A stretch of 64,000 nt of DNA from Bordetella genomosp. 13. Its GTDB lineage: Bacteria > Pseudomonadota > Gammaproteobacteria > Burkholderiales > Burkholderiaceae_B. The DNA is taken from contig NZ_CP021111.1 of NCBI RefSeq assembly GCF_002119665.1, positions 186,001 to 250,000 of the forward strand. The letters run 5' to 3'. Of the stretch, positions 1 to 9,110 are shown piece after piece (position 1 is the first letter of the stretch; every line of letters starts with the position of its first letter). Below the pieces are notes generated by a model that did not search any database, was not told the DNA's origin, and saw only the letters and a list, made by a program, of their open reading frames with translations. The translations under genes were made by a program, and so were the position numbers.

Positions 1-563
1 CCCTGCGCGGCGCCGGTGCACCAGGCGACGCGGCGCAGGGGGTGTTGCGCATCTCCCACCACCAGCGGTTCGCGGCCCAGACGTTCGGCGATGCGGCGGG
101 CCAGGTCGCCCAGTGTGGCCACGCCGGGCGCGGCGCCCAGCCATACCAGGCCATCGGGGCCACAGGTGCGCGGCGCGCCGTCGACCCGTTCGGGTTCCAG
201 GCCAAGCACGCGCGCCAGCTGCGCGTTGTTGCCCAGCTGAGGATGCGCATCCAGCGGAAGGTGGTAGGCGAAGAGGTTCAGCCCGTGCGCCAGCGTGAGG
301 GCCAGGCGGGTGCGGCGAGGGCCGCGCACACGCGGATCCTCGTTCTTCCAGAACCAGCCGTGGTGGACCAGCACGGCATCGGCATTACGCTCGATGGCTG
401 CGCGCAACAGCGCCTCGGAAGCCGTGACGCCGGTGATAATGTGGCCCGTGCGCTCGCGGCCCTCGACCTGGAGGCCGTTGGGGCAGTAGTCTTTGAACCG
501 CGTTGCCTGCAGCGTGCCGTCCAGCCAGTCGGCCAGTTCGCGGGTCCCGATTGATTTCGTCAT
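1..563 (-). CDS. NIF3/YbgI-family dinuclear metal protein (C-terminus cut by window edge)
   Basis: Read from position 563 down, the frame is open to the window edge, giving about 187 residues without a stop. It begins MTKSIGTRELADWLDGTLQ and contains the family-typical phrases CPNGLQVEG, a TGVTASEALL stretch and VLVHHGWFWK, where the paired histidines belong to the NIF3 dinuclear metal site. NIF3 proteins form toroidal hexamers; their cellular role is poorly defined, with GTP cyclohydrolase-like activity proposed for some. The ATG at 563 lies 21 bases from the start of a divergent DegS-like protease, so the two promoters must share a very small region. The C-terminal part is outside the window, so integrity cannot be judged. 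Confidence 0.85.
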   Translation of the reverse strand, partial: MTKSIGTRELADWLDGTLQATRFKDYCPNGLQVEGRERTGHIITGVTASEALLRAAIERNADAVLVHHGWFWKNEDPRVRGPRRTRLALTLAHGLNLFAYHLPLDAHPQLGNNAQLARVLGLEPERVDGAPRTCGPDGLVWLGAAPGVATLGDLARRIAERLGREPLVVGDAQHPLRRVAWCTGAAQ

Positions 564-584
564 GTCATTAGCCCTGTGGGGATC

Positions 585-1751
585 ATGCACCGCCTTTGGC
601 TGATATTCGCCCAGGCCGTTACCGTCAGCCTGGCCATTTTATTCGTCGTGACCACGCTGCGACCCGACTGGCTGCGTCTGACGTCGCCCGCTGTCGCGCC
701 CGTGCCGCCCGCCGCCCCGCCAACCGCACCCCAGGCGGCACAGCCGGCGCCGCCGCCGTCGTATGCCGATGCGGTCGCGCGGGCAGTGCCGTGGGTCGTC
801 AACGTATACACGTCCAAGCACGTGAACGTGCCCTTGATGCCGCTGCCGGACGACCCCGTGCTGCGCGAACTGTTCGGACAGGTGCCCGGCATGAGCCGCC
901 GCCAGGCCGCGTCCAGTCTGGGTTCGGGTGTGATCGTCAGCGCGGGCGGCTATGTGCTGACGAACTATCACGTGGTCGAGGCGGCCGACGCCATCGAGGT
1001 GGCGCTGGCCGACGGACGCAAGGTGGTGGCCAAGGTGGTGGGCGCCGATCCGGATACCGACCTCGCGGTACTGAAGCTTGCCGGCGAGCTGGGCAACCTG
1101 CCCGTGGCCGAGATCGCGGCCACGCAGGCGCTGCGCGTGGGCGACGTGGTGCTGGCCATCGGCAATCCGTTCGGCGTGGGCCAGACCACGACGCAGGGCA
1201 TCGTGTCGGCGCTGGGCCGCAACGGCCTGGGCATCAACATCTACGAGAATTTCATCCAGACCGACGCTGCCATCAATCCCGGCAATTCGGGCGGCGCGCT
1301 GATCGACGCGCGCGGCAACCTGGTCGGCATCAATACGGCGATCTATTCCGAAACGGGCGGGTCGCTGGGCATCGGGTTCGCCATCCCCATCGAAGGGGCG
1401 CGCCGCGTGATGGACGAGATCATCCGCACCGGCAGCGTGAAGCGCGGCTGGCTGGGCGTGGAACCGCAGGACATCACGCCCGAGCTGGCGCGGGCCTTCA
1501 ATCTGCCGCGCGACACGCGCGGGGTGATCATCGCGGGGGTGGTGCGCGATGGCCCGGCGGGACGCAGCGGGCTGCGCGTGGGCGATATCGTGCGGCGCAT
1601 CGACGGCACGCAGGTGACCGACACCGCCGCCATGCTGGCGATGATCGCGGCGCTGCCGCCCGGCGAGACATCGACCCTGGATGTGCTGCGCGCGGGCAAG
1701 AACGTGGCGGTGAAGGTGAAAGTGGGCACGCGGCCGGTGCGGCCGCGCTGA
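585..1751 (+). CDS. DegS/DegQ-like trypsin-type serine protease with one PDZ domain
   Basis: This 388-residue protein has a single N-terminal membrane segment (about residues 6-23), a proline/alanine-rich linker, a trypsin-like domain and one C-terminal PDZ domain (about 290-385). The catalytic triad is visible: His129 in TNYHVVEA, Asp159 in PDTDLAVL and Ser235 in NPGNSGGAL. One PDZ domain plus a membrane anchor matches the DegS/HhoB layout, an inner-membrane protease facing the periplasm that acts in envelope stress, rather than two-PDZ DegP. The ATG at 585 is preferred over GTG at 576 because the signal anchor then starts immediately. A DegS-type role (anti-sigma cleavage) is inference; the protein could be a general quality-control protease. 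It is convergent with the XRE gene. Confidence 0.88.
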   Translation: MHRLWLIFAQAVTVSLAILFVVTTLRPDWLRLTSPAVAPVPPAAPPTAPQAAQPAPPPSYADAVARAVPWVVNVYTSKHVNVPLMPLPDDPVLRELFGQVPGMSRRQAASSLGSGVIVSAGGYVLTNYHVVEAADAIEVALADGRKVVAKVVGADPDTDLAVLKLAGELGNLPVAEIAATQALRVGDVVLAIGNPFGVGQTTTQGIVSALGRNGLGINIYENFIQTDAAINPGNSGGALIDARGNLVGINTAIYSETGGSLGIGFAIPIEGARRVMDEIIRTGSVKRGWLGVEPQDITPELARAFNLPRDTRGVIIAGVVRDGPAGRSGLRVGDIVRRIDGTQVTDTAAMLAMIAALPPGETSTLDVLRAGKNVAVKVKVGTRPVRPR

Positions 1752-1766
1752 GAAAGCCCATGAGCG

Positions 1767-1788
1767 CTGCCGCATGATGACGCGGCAG
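1767..1788. other. Inverted repeat between convergent genes
   Basis: CTGCCGC at 1767-1773 pairs with GCGGCAG at 1782-1788 around an 8-base loop. It lies between the stops of the DegS-like protease and the XRE regulator. There is no T-tract on either side, so intrinsic termination is only possible. Confidence 0.35.
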
Positions 1789-1790
1789 GC

Positions 1791-2141
1791 TTACGAGTGC
1801 TGCGGCGGATCGCCGGCGATGAGACGCACCACGGCCACGATCTTGCGGCGCGCATCGGCCGGCAGGCGCGACATGAGGGCCTGGATCTCGGCATCGTAGC
1901 CATCGGAAGCGTTGGCCGTGCAGGCGGGCGCCGCATCGGCATCGCCCTCGAGCCAGGCGGCGGTGGTGCCCAGCGCCCGCGCCAGGCGCTGGATGGTGCG
2001 CCGCGTGGGAAAGTAGCCGTCGTCGCGCGTGAGAATGCGGTGGATAGACGATTGCGGGACGCCGGAGATGCGCGCCAGCTGGTTCTGGCTTTTGATTCCG
2101 CGCCACCGCATCTGGGCGCGCAAGCGGTGGGCGAGCGACAT
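1791..2141 (-). CDS. XRE-family helix-turn-helix regulator
   Basis: This 116-residue protein has an N-terminal HTH_XRE domain (about residues 5-65). NQLARISGVPQSSIHRIL reads as the two helices of the turn, and RRTIQRLARALGTTAAWLEG as the closing helices. The C-terminal part (70-116) is short and has no recognised ligand domain. This resembles small phage-repressor-like regulators that dimerise and bind palindromes. A 5-bp inverted repeat lies just upstream (2153-2169) and could be its own operator. The gene is convergent with the DegS-like protease and transcribed towards tatC. Its targets are unknown. Confidence 0.8.
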   Translation of the reverse strand: MSLAHRLRAQMRWRGIKSQNQLARISGVPQSSIHRILTRDDGYFPTRRTIQRLARALGTTAAWLEGDADAAPACTANASDGYDAEIQALMSRLPADARRKIVAVVRLIAGDPPQHS

Positions 2142-2152
2142 CCTTGCAATGT

Positions 2153-2169
2153 ACGGTTGCGCATACCGT
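2153..2169 (-). promoter_or_regulatory. Candidate operator upstream of the XRE regulator
   Basis: ACGGT (2153-2157) and ACCGT (2165-2169) form an inverted repeat with a 7-base spacer, ending 12 bases upstream of the XRE start at 2141. Position and symmetry fit autoregulation. The arms are short, so chance is possible. Confidence 0.3.
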
Positions 2170-2259
2170 GCGGCAAGGGTGAAAGGGTCTAATTTCTGCC
2201 AGGACCTGGCCGCGAAAACCTGGGCGCGCCAACGGCATGGCGCATCCGGCGTACGAGCG

Positions 2260-3057
2260 TCAGTGCCGCTCGGTCAGGGCATCGGAGGTTTCCGGGTCGT
2301 CCCCTGTGCCGCGCGGCGTGACCAGGCGGGCGCACAACAGTCCGACTTCGTACAAGAGGCACAGCGGCACCGCCAGCATGAACTGGCTGACGACGTCGGG
2401 CGGCGTGACCACGGCGGCGATGACGAAGGCGCCCACCACCACATACCCGCGCCACGAGCGCAGCTTGGCCAGTTCGACGATGCCCATGCGTACGAGCAGC
2501 ACCACGACGACCGGCACCTCGAAGGTGATGCCGAACGCCAGGAACATGCTCATCACGAAGCTGAGATAGGCCTCGATGTCCGGCGCCGGCGTGATGGAAG
2601 CGGGCGCGAACGTGGCGATGAAGTGGAACACCGTGCGGAACACGAAGAAGTAGCAGAATGCCATGCCCAGCACGAACAGCAGCGTGCTGGACACGATGAG
2701 GGGCATGGCAAGCCGCTTTTCGTGTCGATACAGGCCCGGCGCCACGAAAGCCCAGGCCTGGTACAGGACGACGGGGAGCGCGAGCACGAACGCCGCCATC
2801 ATGGTGACCTTGACGGGCACCATGAAGGGCGTGATGACGCCGGTGGCGATCATGCGGGTGCCCTGCGGCAGCGAGGCCAGCATGGGTTGCGCCAGCACGT
2901 CGTAGATGGCCGAGGCGCCGGGATAGATGAACAGCACGATGAACACCGCCAGGACCGCGCCGGCCGCGCGCAGCAGGCGGCTGCGCAGCTCGACCAGGTG
3001 GGACATGAAGCTTTCCTGGGGCTGTTCCGGTTCTGTGTTGGAAGCGTCCTGGCTCAC
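2260..3057 (-). CDS. tatC: Sec-independent protein translocase subunit TatC
   Basis: TatC is the polytopic core of the twin-arginine translocase, which exports folded proteins; with TatB it recognises the RR signal peptide. The 265-residue protein shows the conserved N-terminal phrase SHLVELRSRLLRA, six predicted hydrophobic segments, and the LPVVLYQAWAFVAPGLYRHEK region with its acidic/aromatic signature. Length is normal. Its ATG overlaps the tatB stop by 4 bases, so translation is probably coupled. It is the last gene of the tat group at the 3' end of the long minus-strand run. The hydrophilic C-terminal tail is ordinary. Confidence 0.97.
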   Translation of the reverse strand: MSQDASNTEPEQPQESFMSHLVELRSRLLRAAGAVLAVFIVLFIYPGASAIYDVLAQPMLASLPQGTRMIATGVITPFMVPVKVTMMAAFVLALPVVLYQAWAFVAPGLYRHEKRLAMPLIVSSTLLFVLGMAFCYFFVFRTVFHFIATFAPASITPAPDIEAYLSFVMSMFLAFGITFEVPVVVVLLVRMGIVELAKLRSWRGYVVVGAFVIAAVVTPPDVVSQFMLAVPLCLLYEVGLLCARLVTPRGTGDDPETSDALTERH

Positions 3058-3617
3058 GAGAGGGTACCGGTAGAAGACGGTGAATGCTGCTTAGGCGCCG
3101 CGGCGGGCTCCGAAGCGGGCGCGGGCACGGGCGGCGCGATGGTGCGCGAGGCGTGGTCGTCGGGCACGGGGGCGGAGGCGGACGCGGCCGGCACGGCGGC
3201 CGAGGTGGTCGGCCCGGCGGGCGCGGTGGCCGATGGCGCGGCCTGCGGCTCGGCAAGCGCGTCCTTGGCCTCTTGCGCGGCCGTGGACAGCGATGCCTGG
3301 GCGTTCTGCGCCGTGGCGGCTACTGCCTGTTTGGCTTCGCGCGCCGTGGCGTCGAGATCGGCGCGCAGCGAGCTTTCGGTTTCGCGCAGCGAGGTCTGCA
3401 TCTCGCTGGCGGCCGTGTCCATGTTTTCCTTGAACTTGCGCAGTTCCTCGAGCTCGATCTCGCGTTGGATGTCCGACTTGACGTCGCTGACGTAGCGCTG
3501 CGCGCGGCCCAGCAGATGGCCGACGGTGCGTGCCACCTTGGGCAGACGCTCGGGACCAAGGACCACCAGCGCGACGACGCCGATGATCAGCAGCTCTGTG
3601 AAGCTCACATCAAACAT
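3054..3617 (-). CDS. tatB: Sec-independent protein translocase subunit TatB
   Basis: TatB is the single-pass partner of TatC in the signal-peptide receptor complex. The 187-residue protein begins MFDVSFTELLIIGVVALVVLGPERLPKV broken by the typical glycine-proline hinge (LGPERLP), then an amphipathic helix and a long polar helix rich in Glu/Gln/Ala (about 60-125). The C-terminal 60 residues are Ala/Pro-rich and low-complexity, longer than in E. coli TatB and probably disordered. It follows tatA after an 81-base gap and overlaps tatC by 4 bases. TatB is separated from TatA by length and by the GPERLP motif rather than FG at the hinge. Confidence 0.95.
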   Translation of the reverse strand: MFDVSFTELLIIGVVALVVLGPERLPKVARTVGHLLGRAQRYVSDVKSDIQREIELEELRKFKENMDTAASEMQTSLRETESSLRADLDATAREAKQAVAATAQNAQASLSTAAQEAKDALAEPQAAPSATAPAGPTTSAAVPAASASAPVPDDHASRTIAPPVPAPASEPAAAPKQHSPSSTGTLS

Positions 3618-3698
3618 GCGGCAGCCGATTGGTTGATGGAAATGGAAACGGCCAGGCCCAGGGCCCGGCCGGCGTGTGGTGCAGACAGGCCGACGGGA

Positions 3699-3929
3699 TC
3701 AGGAGTTGGTCTTTTCGCGGGCCTGCACGTCGATCGTGTCGTCGGACACGCGGTTCTGCGTGACCTTGTCCTGCGTGGTGGGCTCGCTGGAGGCGTCCTT
3801 CATGCCGTCCTTGAAACCCTTGACCGCGCCGCCCAGGTCGGAACCCATGTTGCGCAGTTTCTTCGTGCCGAACACGAGCGCCACGATGACCAGAACGATC
3901 AACCAATGCCAGATGCTGAAGCTACCCAT
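3699..3929 (-). CDS. tatA: Sec-independent protein translocase subunit TatA
   Basis: TatA is the pore-forming subunit that polymerises around the TatBC receptor. The 76-residue protein starts [21 protein letters not shown]; the transmembrane helix ends in the FGTKKLRN hinge, followed by the amphipathic helix with [16 protein letters not shown]. Size and layout are standard. The C-terminus is a short charged tail. It sits 17 bases after the HIT-like gene and upstream of tatB. At least one likely Tat substrate with a twin-arginine start occurs in this window (the SCO protein at 52340). Confidence 0.96.
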   Translation of the reverse strand: MGSFSIWHWLIVLVIVALVFGTKKLRNMGSDLGGAVKGFKDGMKDASSEPTTQDKVTQNRVSDDTIDVQAREKTNS

Positions 3930-3946
3930 GGAAGTTCTCCGTGAAT

Positions 3947-4315
3947 TTATGCGGTGGCAGCCACGCGCCGTTGCCTGGGCCGCGGGCCGCCGATGATGTG
4001 GAAATGCAGATGCGGGACTTCCTGGCCGCCGTCCGCGACGGAATTGGCCGCCAGCCGGAATCCGTTTCCGGACCCGGGCCGGCAGCCCTTGTTCGCCGCC
4101 AGCCGGGGGACCAATCCGATCATTTTACCCAACGAAGCCGCGCTGTCCGGACTGGCGGACTGCAGGGAAACCCGATGGCGCGACCTGTTTGGCGTCGACT
4201 GCGCAGGCAGTGCCGGGGCGTCGCCGCGCGAGCCGGCGAATGCGCCGGCCTGGCGGGTGTGTTTCGCCGGAATGTCGCCTTGCACGGTGTTGCGGGAAAA
4301 ACAGGTGTTGCTCAT
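3947..4315 (-). CDS. HIT-family protein with eroded N-terminal half, possibly non-functional
   Basis: The 122-residue frame runs from ATG at 4315, 11 bases after the hisE stop. The C-terminal half is clearly HIT family: [13 protein letters not shown], then [18 protein letters not shown] with the HxHxH catalytic triad of nucleotidyl hydrolases. The N-terminal half keeps only VQGDIPAKH. The usual CIFCKI start is CFSRNT here, and the region that normally reads as the AFxD...PVHxLVIPKRH nucleotide-binding core is replaced by Ser/Ala/Pro/Arg-rich sequence (about residues 20-57). Overall length is near normal with no stop. I read it as a decaying or radically diverged HIT gene, not a simple frameshift. 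The hisE-HIT-tatA position is common in betaproteobacteria. Confidence 0.6.
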   Translation of the reverse strand: MSNTCFSRNTVQGDIPAKHTRQAGAFAGSRGDAPALPAQSTPNRSRHRVSLQSASPDSAASLGKMIGLVPRLAANKGCRPGSGNGFRLAANSVADGGQEVPHLHFHIIGGPRPRQRRVAATA

Positions 4316-4326
4316 CGGATGGCCGT

Positions 4327-4674
4327 TCAGTCCGCCGGACGCCGCGCTTTCTCTTCCAGGCCTGACAGGCCCTCGCGGCGGGCCAGTTCGGCCAGTACGT
4401 CCTCGGGGCGCAAATTGTAGTGAGCCAGCATGACCAAGCAATGAAACCAGAGGTCGGCCGTCTCGCCGACGATACGGTCGGGCACGCCGTCCTTGGCCGC
4501 CATCACCAGCTCGGTGGCCTCCTCGCCGATTTTCTTCAGGAACGAATCCGGTCCCTTGGCCAGTAGCTTGGCCACGTACGACGCCGCGGGATCGCCGCCG
4601 CGGTCGGGACGGCGCGTGTCGATGGTGTCGGCGACGCGCGCCAGGATGTCTGCGGCGCTTGGGAGGTCGGTCAT
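4327..4674 (-). CDS. hisE: Phosphoribosyl-ATP pyrophosphatase
   Basis: HisE carries out the second step of histidine synthesis, hydrolysing PR-ATP to PR-AMP and pyrophosphate. The 115-residue protein shows the MazG-like signature [19 protein letters not shown], where the EExxE acidic residues bind Mg2+, followed by [20 protein letters not shown]. It is a stand-alone protein, not fused to HisI as in enterobacteria. Its ATG at 4674 overlaps the hisI stop as ATGA, so the two consecutive pathway steps are translationally coupled. Confidence 0.96.
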   Translation of the reverse strand: MTDLPSAADILARVADTIDTRRPDRGGDPAASYVAKLLAKGPDSFLKKIGEEATELVMAAKDGVPDRIVGETADLWFHCLVMLAHYNLRPEDVLAELARREGLSGLEEKARRPAD

Positions 4675-5075
4675 TTGTAGATCTGCTCGGGGTCTTTCAG
4701 CACGGGGTCGACCGTTTTCCATTCGGCATGGTCGGACGTGCCTTCGAGGCGGCGGAAGAAGCAGCTGGCGCGGCCGGTGTGGCAGGCGATGCCGCCGTCC
4801 TGGTGGACCTTCAGCAGCACGACGTCGCCGTCGCAGTCCAGGCGCAGGTCGTGCACGTGCTGCACGTGGCCCGATTCCTCGCCCTTGCGCCACAGGCGGC
4901 GGCGAGAGCGCGACCAGTAGACGGCGCGGCCGGTGGCGGCGGTTTCGGCCAGGGCCTCGCTGTTCATCCAGGCCACCATCAGGATCTGGCCGTTCTCGGC
5001 GTCCTGGGCGATGGCGGGAACGAGTCCGTTGTCGTCGAAGACGACTTCAGCCATCCAGGCTGGGGAGGTGTTCAT
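4671..5075 (-). CDS. hisI: Phosphoribosyl-AMP cyclohydrolase
   Basis: HisI opens the adenine ring of PR-AMP to give ProFAR. The 134-residue protein carries the metal-binding phrase RLDCDGD and the zinc-ligand cysteines near [12 protein letters not shown], together with the family motif [10 protein letters not shown] and [16 protein letters not shown]. Length matches the monofunctional family. The ATG at 5075 lies 10 bases beyond the hisF stop, and its 3' end overlaps hisE. The start was chosen because translation from [11 protein letters not shown] aligns with typical N-termini; longer readings run into hisF coding sequence. Confidence 0.96.
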   Translation of the reverse strand: MNTSPAWMAEVVFDDNGLVPAIAQDAENGQILMVAWMNSEALAETAATGRAVYWSRSRRRLWRKGEESGHVQHVHDLRLDCDGDVVLLKVHQDGGIACHTGRASCFFRRLEGTSDHAEWKTVDPVLKDPEQIYK

Positions 5076-5085
5076 CGAGGGGGCC

Positions 5086-5883
5086 TCATGGTTGATCCAG
5101 CCGCACGGTGATGCCCCGCTCGGCCATGTACCGCTTGCACTCGCCCACGGTGTGCTGGCCGAAGTGGAAGATGCTGGCGGCCAGCACGGCGCTGGCGCGG
5201 CCGGTGGTGACGCCGTCGGCCAGGTGCTGCAGGTTGCCCACGCCGCCCGAGGCGATGACGGGCACCGGCACCGCATCGGACACCGCGCGCGTCAGCGCCA
5301 AGTCGAAGCCCGACTTGGTGCCATCGCGGTCCATGCTGGTCAGCAGGATCTCGCCCGCGCCATACGCGGCCATGCGGCGCGCCCAGGCCACGGCGTCCAG
5401 CCCGGTGGGCTTGCGCCCGCCGTGCGTGAACACTTCCCAGCGCGGAGGCTCGCCGTCGGCGGTGGCCACCTGGCGCGCGTCGATGGCCACCACGATGCAC
5501 TGCGAGCCGTGATAGTCGGCGGCGGCGCGCACCAGCTCGGGGTTGGCCACGGCCGCGCTGTTGATGCTGATCTTGTCGGCCCCGGCGTTGAGCAGCCGCT
5601 GCACGTCGGAGACCTGGCGCACGCCGCCGCCCACCGTCAGGGGAATGAAGACCTGCGACGCGACCTGCTCGATGATGGGCAGGATCAGGTCGCGGCCGTC
5701 GCTCGTGGCGGTGATGTCCAGGAAGGTGAGTTCATCGGCGCCCTGTTCGTCGTAGCGGCGCGCGATCTCGACGGGATCGCCGGCATCGGCCAGGTTGACG
5801 AAATTCACGCCCTTGACCACGCGCCCGGCGGTGACGTCCAGGCAGGGGATGATTCTGCGGGTAAGTGCGTTGGAAGTGCTCAT
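5086..5883 (-). CDS. hisF: Imidazole glycerol phosphate synthase, cyclase subunit
   Basis: HisF is the (beta/alpha)8 cyclase that, with the glutaminase HisH, makes imidazole glycerol phosphate and AICAR from PRFAR. The 265-residue protein has [16 protein letters not shown] with catalytic Asp, VVAIDAR with the second Asp, and phosphate-binding loops TVGGGVR and VIASGGVGN. Length is slightly above E. coli HisF because of a short N-terminal extension. Its ATG at 5883 overlaps the hisA stop by 4 bases, and hisI follows after 10 bases. HisF and its paralogue HisA are adjacent, the usual arrangement. Confidence 0.97.
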   Translation of the reverse strand: MSTSNALTRRIIPCLDVTAGRVVKGVNFVNLADAGDPVEIARRYDEQGADELTFLDITATSDGRDLILPIIEQVASQVFIPLTVGGGVRQVSDVQRLLNAGADKISINSAAVANPELVRAAADYHGSQCIVVAIDARQVATADGEPPRWEVFTHGGRKPTGLDAVAWARRMAAYGAGEILLTSMDRDGTKSGFDLALTRAVSDAVPVPVIASGGVGNLQHLADGVTTGRASAVLAASIFHFGQHTVGECKRYMAERGITVRLDQP

Positions 5884-6620
5884 TTTGCAAGTTCGTCGGC
5901 GCGGGCCTGCGCGGCCTGGAAGTCGAGCGCGCCCTCGTAGATGCTGCGGCCCAGGATGGCGCCTTCGACGCCCTCGGACTCGACCGCGCAAAGGGCCTCG
6001 ATGTCGGCCATGCCGGCGATGCCGCCGGAGGCGTAGACGGGGATGCGCACGTGCTGCGCTAGGCGCACGGTGGCTTCGACGTTCACGCCCGACAGCATGC
6101 CGTCGCGGCCGATGTCGGTGTAGATGATGGCCTCGCAGCCGTAGTCCTCGAACTTCTTGGCGAGATCGAGCACGTCGTGGCGCGTGAGCTTGCTCCAGCC
6201 GTCGGTGGCGATCTTGCCGTCGCGCGCGTCCAGGCCGACGATGATGTTGCCGGGAAACGCGCCGCAGGCGTCGTGCAGGAAGCCGGGGTTCTTCACCGCC
6301 GCCGTCCCGATGATGACGTACGAGATGCCCGCGTCGAGATAGCGTTCGATGGTGTCGAGGTCGCGGATGCCGCCGCCGATCTGCACGGGGATGTCGCCGC
6401 CGATCTCGTCCAGGATGGCCTTGATGGGGGCTTCATTGCGAGGCTTGCCCGCGACGGCGCCGTTGAGGTCGACCAGATGCAGGCGGCGCGCGCCTCGTTC
6501 GAGCCAGTGGCTGGCCATGGCGGCAGGGTCTTCGGAGAACACCGTTGCATCGTCCAGGTCGCCCTGGCGCAGGCGCACGCAGCGCCCATCTTTGAGGTCG
6601 ATGGCGGGGATCAGCAGCAT
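5880..6620 (-). CDS. hisA: ProFAR isomerase (phosphoribosylformimino-AICAR isomerase)
   Basis: HisA performs the Amadori rearrangement of ProFAR to PRFAR. The 246-residue (beta/alpha)8 protein starts [17 protein letters not shown] with catalytic Asp8, has VGLDARDG with the second Asp, and phosphate-binding loops QIGGGIRD and ASGGIAG. It overlaps hisF by 4 bases. A 71-base gap separates it from hisH; that gap contains a GC-rich repeat that could fold in the transcript, but no T-tract terminator. Confidence 0.97.
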   Translation of the reverse strand: MLLIPAIDLKDGRCVRLRQGDLDDATVFSEDPAAMASHWLERGARRLHLVDLNGAVAGKPRNEAPIKAILDEIGGDIPVQIGGGIRDLDTIERYLDAGISYVIIGTAAVKNPGFLHDACGAFPGNIIVGLDARDGKIATDGWSKLTRHDVLDLAKKFEDYGCEAIIYTDIGRDGMLSGVNVEATVRLAQHVRIPVYASGGIAGMADIEALCAVESEGVEGAILGRSIYEGALDFQAAQARADELAK

Positions 6621-6691
6621 GGTGGTGGATATATGCGAGCGTTGAATGAAGCGGTTGAAAGATCCGGTCCGGGGCTCGTCCGGGGCCGGTT

Positions 6692-7366
6692 TTAGGGTTT
6701 CCAGTCTACAAAATTGCGATACAGCCGCAAACCATGCTCGGCGCTCTTCTCGGGGTGGAACTGCACCGCGAAAATGTTAGCGGCCGCCACGGCGCAGGTA
6801 AAGGCAAGGCCGTAGTCGCTTTCGCCCACCGTCAGCGCCGGGTCGGCCGGCGCCGCGTAGTAGCTGTGCACGAAGTAGAAATGCGTCCGGTCGGGGATGC
6901 CTTCCCATAACGGATGAGAGCGAGTCTGGCGCACTTGGTTCCAGCCCATGTGCGGCACTTTCAGGTGTTCGCGCGCATCGGGGGCGGCGCTGCCCTCGCC
7001 TTCGCCCGTGACCGGCGCGGCGAACTGCGGGCCCGCGAAGCGGCGCACCGTGCCGGGGAACACCGACAGGCAGGGCGTGTCCCCCTCTTCGCTCAGGTCG
7101 AACAGCATCTGCTCGCCCACGCAGACGCCAAGCAGCGGCTTGTCGCGAGCGGCGCGCAGCACGGCATCGCGCAGCCCCGACTCGTTCAGGGTGCGCATGC
7201 AGTCGGGCATGGCGCCCTGGCCGGGAAATACGACGCGGTCGGCGGCGTCGATGTCGGCGGCCTGGTTGCAGATGCGGATGTCGGCGTCGGGCGCCGCGTA
7301 CTTCAGGGCGCGCGCCACGGAATGGAAGTTGCCCATTCCGTAGTCGACGATGGCGATAGTGCTCAC
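6692..7366 (-). CDS. hisH: Imidazole glycerol phosphate synthase, glutaminase subunit
   Basis: HisH hydrolyses glutamine and channels ammonia to HisF. The 224-residue class I amidotransferase has the nucleophile elbow [10 protein letters not shown] with the catalytic Cys, and the His/Glu pair in AVQFHPEKS. It starts [17 protein letters not shown], which is canonical. An insertion around residues 118-131 ([15 protein letters not shown]) is unusual in being acidic and small; similar loops vary within the family. It lies 54 bases after hisB. Confidence 0.96.
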   Translation of the reverse strand: MSTIAIVDYGMGNFHSVARALKYAAPDADIRICNQAADIDAADRVVFPGQGAMPDCMRTLNESGLRDAVLRAARDKPLLGVCVGEQMLFDLSEEGDTPCLSVFPGTVRRFAGPQFAAPVTGEGEGSAAPDAREHLKVPHMGWNQVRQTRSHPLWEGIPDRTHFYFVHSYYAAPADPALTVGESDYGLAFTCAVAAANIFAVQFHPEKSAEHGLRLYRNFVDWKP

Positions 7367-7420
7367 GGGTTCAGTTGCGTACGGTGGAAGTCGGGGATGG
7401 GCGGCGGGCGCGGGGGCGCG

Positions 7421-8008
7421 TTACAGCACGCCCTTGGTGGACGGCACCACGCCGGCCATGCGCGGGTCGACCTCGGCGGCCATGCGAAGCGCGCGGCCGA
7501 AGGCCTTGAAGACCGTTTCGCACTGATGGTGGGCGTTGAAGCCGCGCAGGTTGTCGATGTGCAGCGTCATCAGGGCGTGATTCACCAGGCCTTGGAAGAA
7601 CTCGCGCGTCAGGTCGACGTCGAAGGTGCCGATGCGCGCGCGCGTGAAGTCGATGTGGTATTCCAGGCCCGGACGGCCGGAGAAGTCGATGACCACCCGC
7701 GACAGGGCCTCGTCCAGCGGCACGTAGGCGTGCCCGTAGCGGCGCAGGCCTTTCTTGTCGCCGATGGCCTTGGCGATGGCCATGCCCAGCGTGATGCCGA
7801 CATCCTCGACGGTGTGGTGGTCGTCGATGTGCAGGTCGCCCTCGCACTGGATGTCCAGGTCGACGAGGCCATGGCGCGCGATCTGGTCCAGCATGTGGTC
7901 GAGAAAAGGCACGCCCGTGGCGATGCTCTGCTTGCCCGTGCCGTCGAGGTTGATCGCGACGCGGATGCGCGTCTCGTTGGTGTTGCGGGTGATTTCTGCG
8001 GTGCGCAT
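7421..8008 (-). CDS. hisB: Imidazoleglycerol-phosphate dehydratase
   Basis: HisB dehydrates imidazole glycerol phosphate to imidazole acetol phosphate. The 195-residue protein is the stand-alone dehydratase, without the histidinol-phosphatase domain found in E. coli HisB. Metal-binding histidine motifs are visible: [24 protein letters not shown] and [19 protein letters not shown] separate histidinol-phosphate phosphatase is therefore needed, and none is recognised in this window. The start at 8008 is 1 base from the hisC stop. Confidence 0.96.
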   Translation of the reverse strand: MRTAEITRNTNETRIRVAINLDGTGKQSIATGVPFLDHMLDQIARHGLVDLDIQCEGDLHIDDHHTVEDVGITLGMAIAKAIGDKKGLRRYGHAYVPLDEALSRVVIDFSGRPGLEYHIDFTRARIGTFDVDLTREFFQGLVNHALMTLHIDNLRGFNAHHQCETVFKAFGRALRMAAEVDPRMAGVVPSTKGVL

Positions 8009-8009
8009 G

Positions 8010-9110
8010 TCAAGTACTCAGGATGTCGTGCAGGGCGGCCAGCAAGGCCGCGTTCTCGTCGGGAGCGCCTATCGAGATGCGCAGGCAGCCGCTGAGCAGC
8101 GGATGCATCGACGAGAAGTTTTTTACCAGTATTTTGCGCGTTTTCAGTTCGAGATGCACGGCGTTCGCGTCTTTCGCGCCGGAAAAGCGCACCAGCAGGA
8201 AGTTTGCGGCGCTGTCGTGCACCCGTACGCCAGGCAGTGCGGCCAGGGCGGCCGCCAGCGGGCCGCGGTCGGCACGCAGCCGCGCGGCCTGTTCGTCCAG
8301 CAGCGGCTTGTGCGGCAGCACGGCGTGCAGCGCCGCCTGCACCAGTACGCCCAGGTTGTACGGCGGGCGCACCTTGTCGATCTGTTCCGTCCACGCGGCC
8401 GGGCCGGCCAGGTAGCCGAAGCGCAGCCCGGCCAGGCCGATCTTGGACACCGTGCGCAGCACGACGGCGTTGGGCAGGTCGGCCGCGCGCGGCATCCAGG
8501 TGCTGCCGGCGAAGGGTTGGTAGGCCTCGTCCAGCACGACCAGGCCGGGGGCGGCGTCCAGAATGGCCTGCACGTCCTCGTCGCGCCACAGACCGCCGGT
8601 GGGGTTGTTGGGCAGCGCCAGGAACACCACCTTGGGGCGGTGCTGCGCGATGGCGGCCAGCATGGCGGGCAGGTCCAGACCCAATTCCGCCGTCAGGGGC
8701 ACGCCGACGAAGCGCGCGTGCGACAGGCGCGCCGTGATGTCGAAATACACGAACGACGGCCAGGGCGACAGCACCGTGTCGCCCGGTTCGCAACAGGCCT
8801 GGATGACCAGGTGGATCAGTTCGTCCGAGCCGTTGCCGAACAGCAGGCCGGCCTCGGCCGGCACGCCGAAGGCCTGCCGGACCAGCGCGCGCAGCGCCGA
8901 CAGATTGCCCTCGGGATAGCGGTTCAGCGGTGCGGCCGCCACGGCGCGCGCGACTTCCGCGCGCACCTCGTCGGGCAGCGCATAAGGCGACTCCATCGCG
9001 TCTAGCTTGATGAAGCCGGTGGCGTCGGGCACCGCATAGGCCTGCTGCGCGCGGACGTGGGCCCGCACCGTCTGCGCGATGCGGCCGTCCGCGGAGTCGT
9101 TGGAAGTCAT
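8010..9110 (-). CDS. hisC: Histidinol-phosphate aminotransferase
   Basis: HisC is the PLP enzyme that transaminates imidazole acetol phosphate with glutamate. The 366-residue fold-type I aminotransferase shows [14 protein letters not shown] near the N-terminus, [11 protein letters not shown] for cofactor phosphate binding, [10 protein letters not shown], the PLP-contacting DEAYQPF, and the Schiff-base lysine in [16 protein letters not shown]. The chosen ATG at 9110 overlaps hisD by 4 bases; a longer reading would run deep into hisD. Length is typical. Confidence 0.95.
   Translation of the reverse strand: MTSNDSADGRIAQTVRAHVRAQQAYAVPDATGFIKLDAMESPYALPDEVRAEVARAVAAAPLNRYPEGNLSALRALVRQAFGVPAEAGLLFGNGSDELIHLVIQACCEPGDTVLSPWPSFVYFDITARLSHARFVGVPLTAELGLDLPAMLAAIAQHRPKVVFLALPNNPTGGLWRDEDVQAILDAAPGLVVLDEAYQPFAGSTWMPRAADLPNAVVLRTVSKIGLAGLRFGYLAGPAAWTEQIDKVRPPYNLGVLVQAALHAVLPHKPLLDEQAARLRADRGPLAAALAALPGVRVHDSAANFLLVRFSGAKDANAVHLELKTRKILVKNFSSMHPLLSGCLRISIGAPDENAALLAALHDILST

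Noticed and set aside
3947..4441. A longer HIT gene starting inside hisE
   Set aside because: The added N-terminal part is antisense-like Arg/Gly/Pro sequence out of frame with hisE; the HIT start MSNTC at 4315 matches the family.
6621..6691. GC repeat between hisH and hisA as a terminator
   Set aside because: Pairing is ambiguous and the T-tract lies on the wrong side for the minus-strand transcript.
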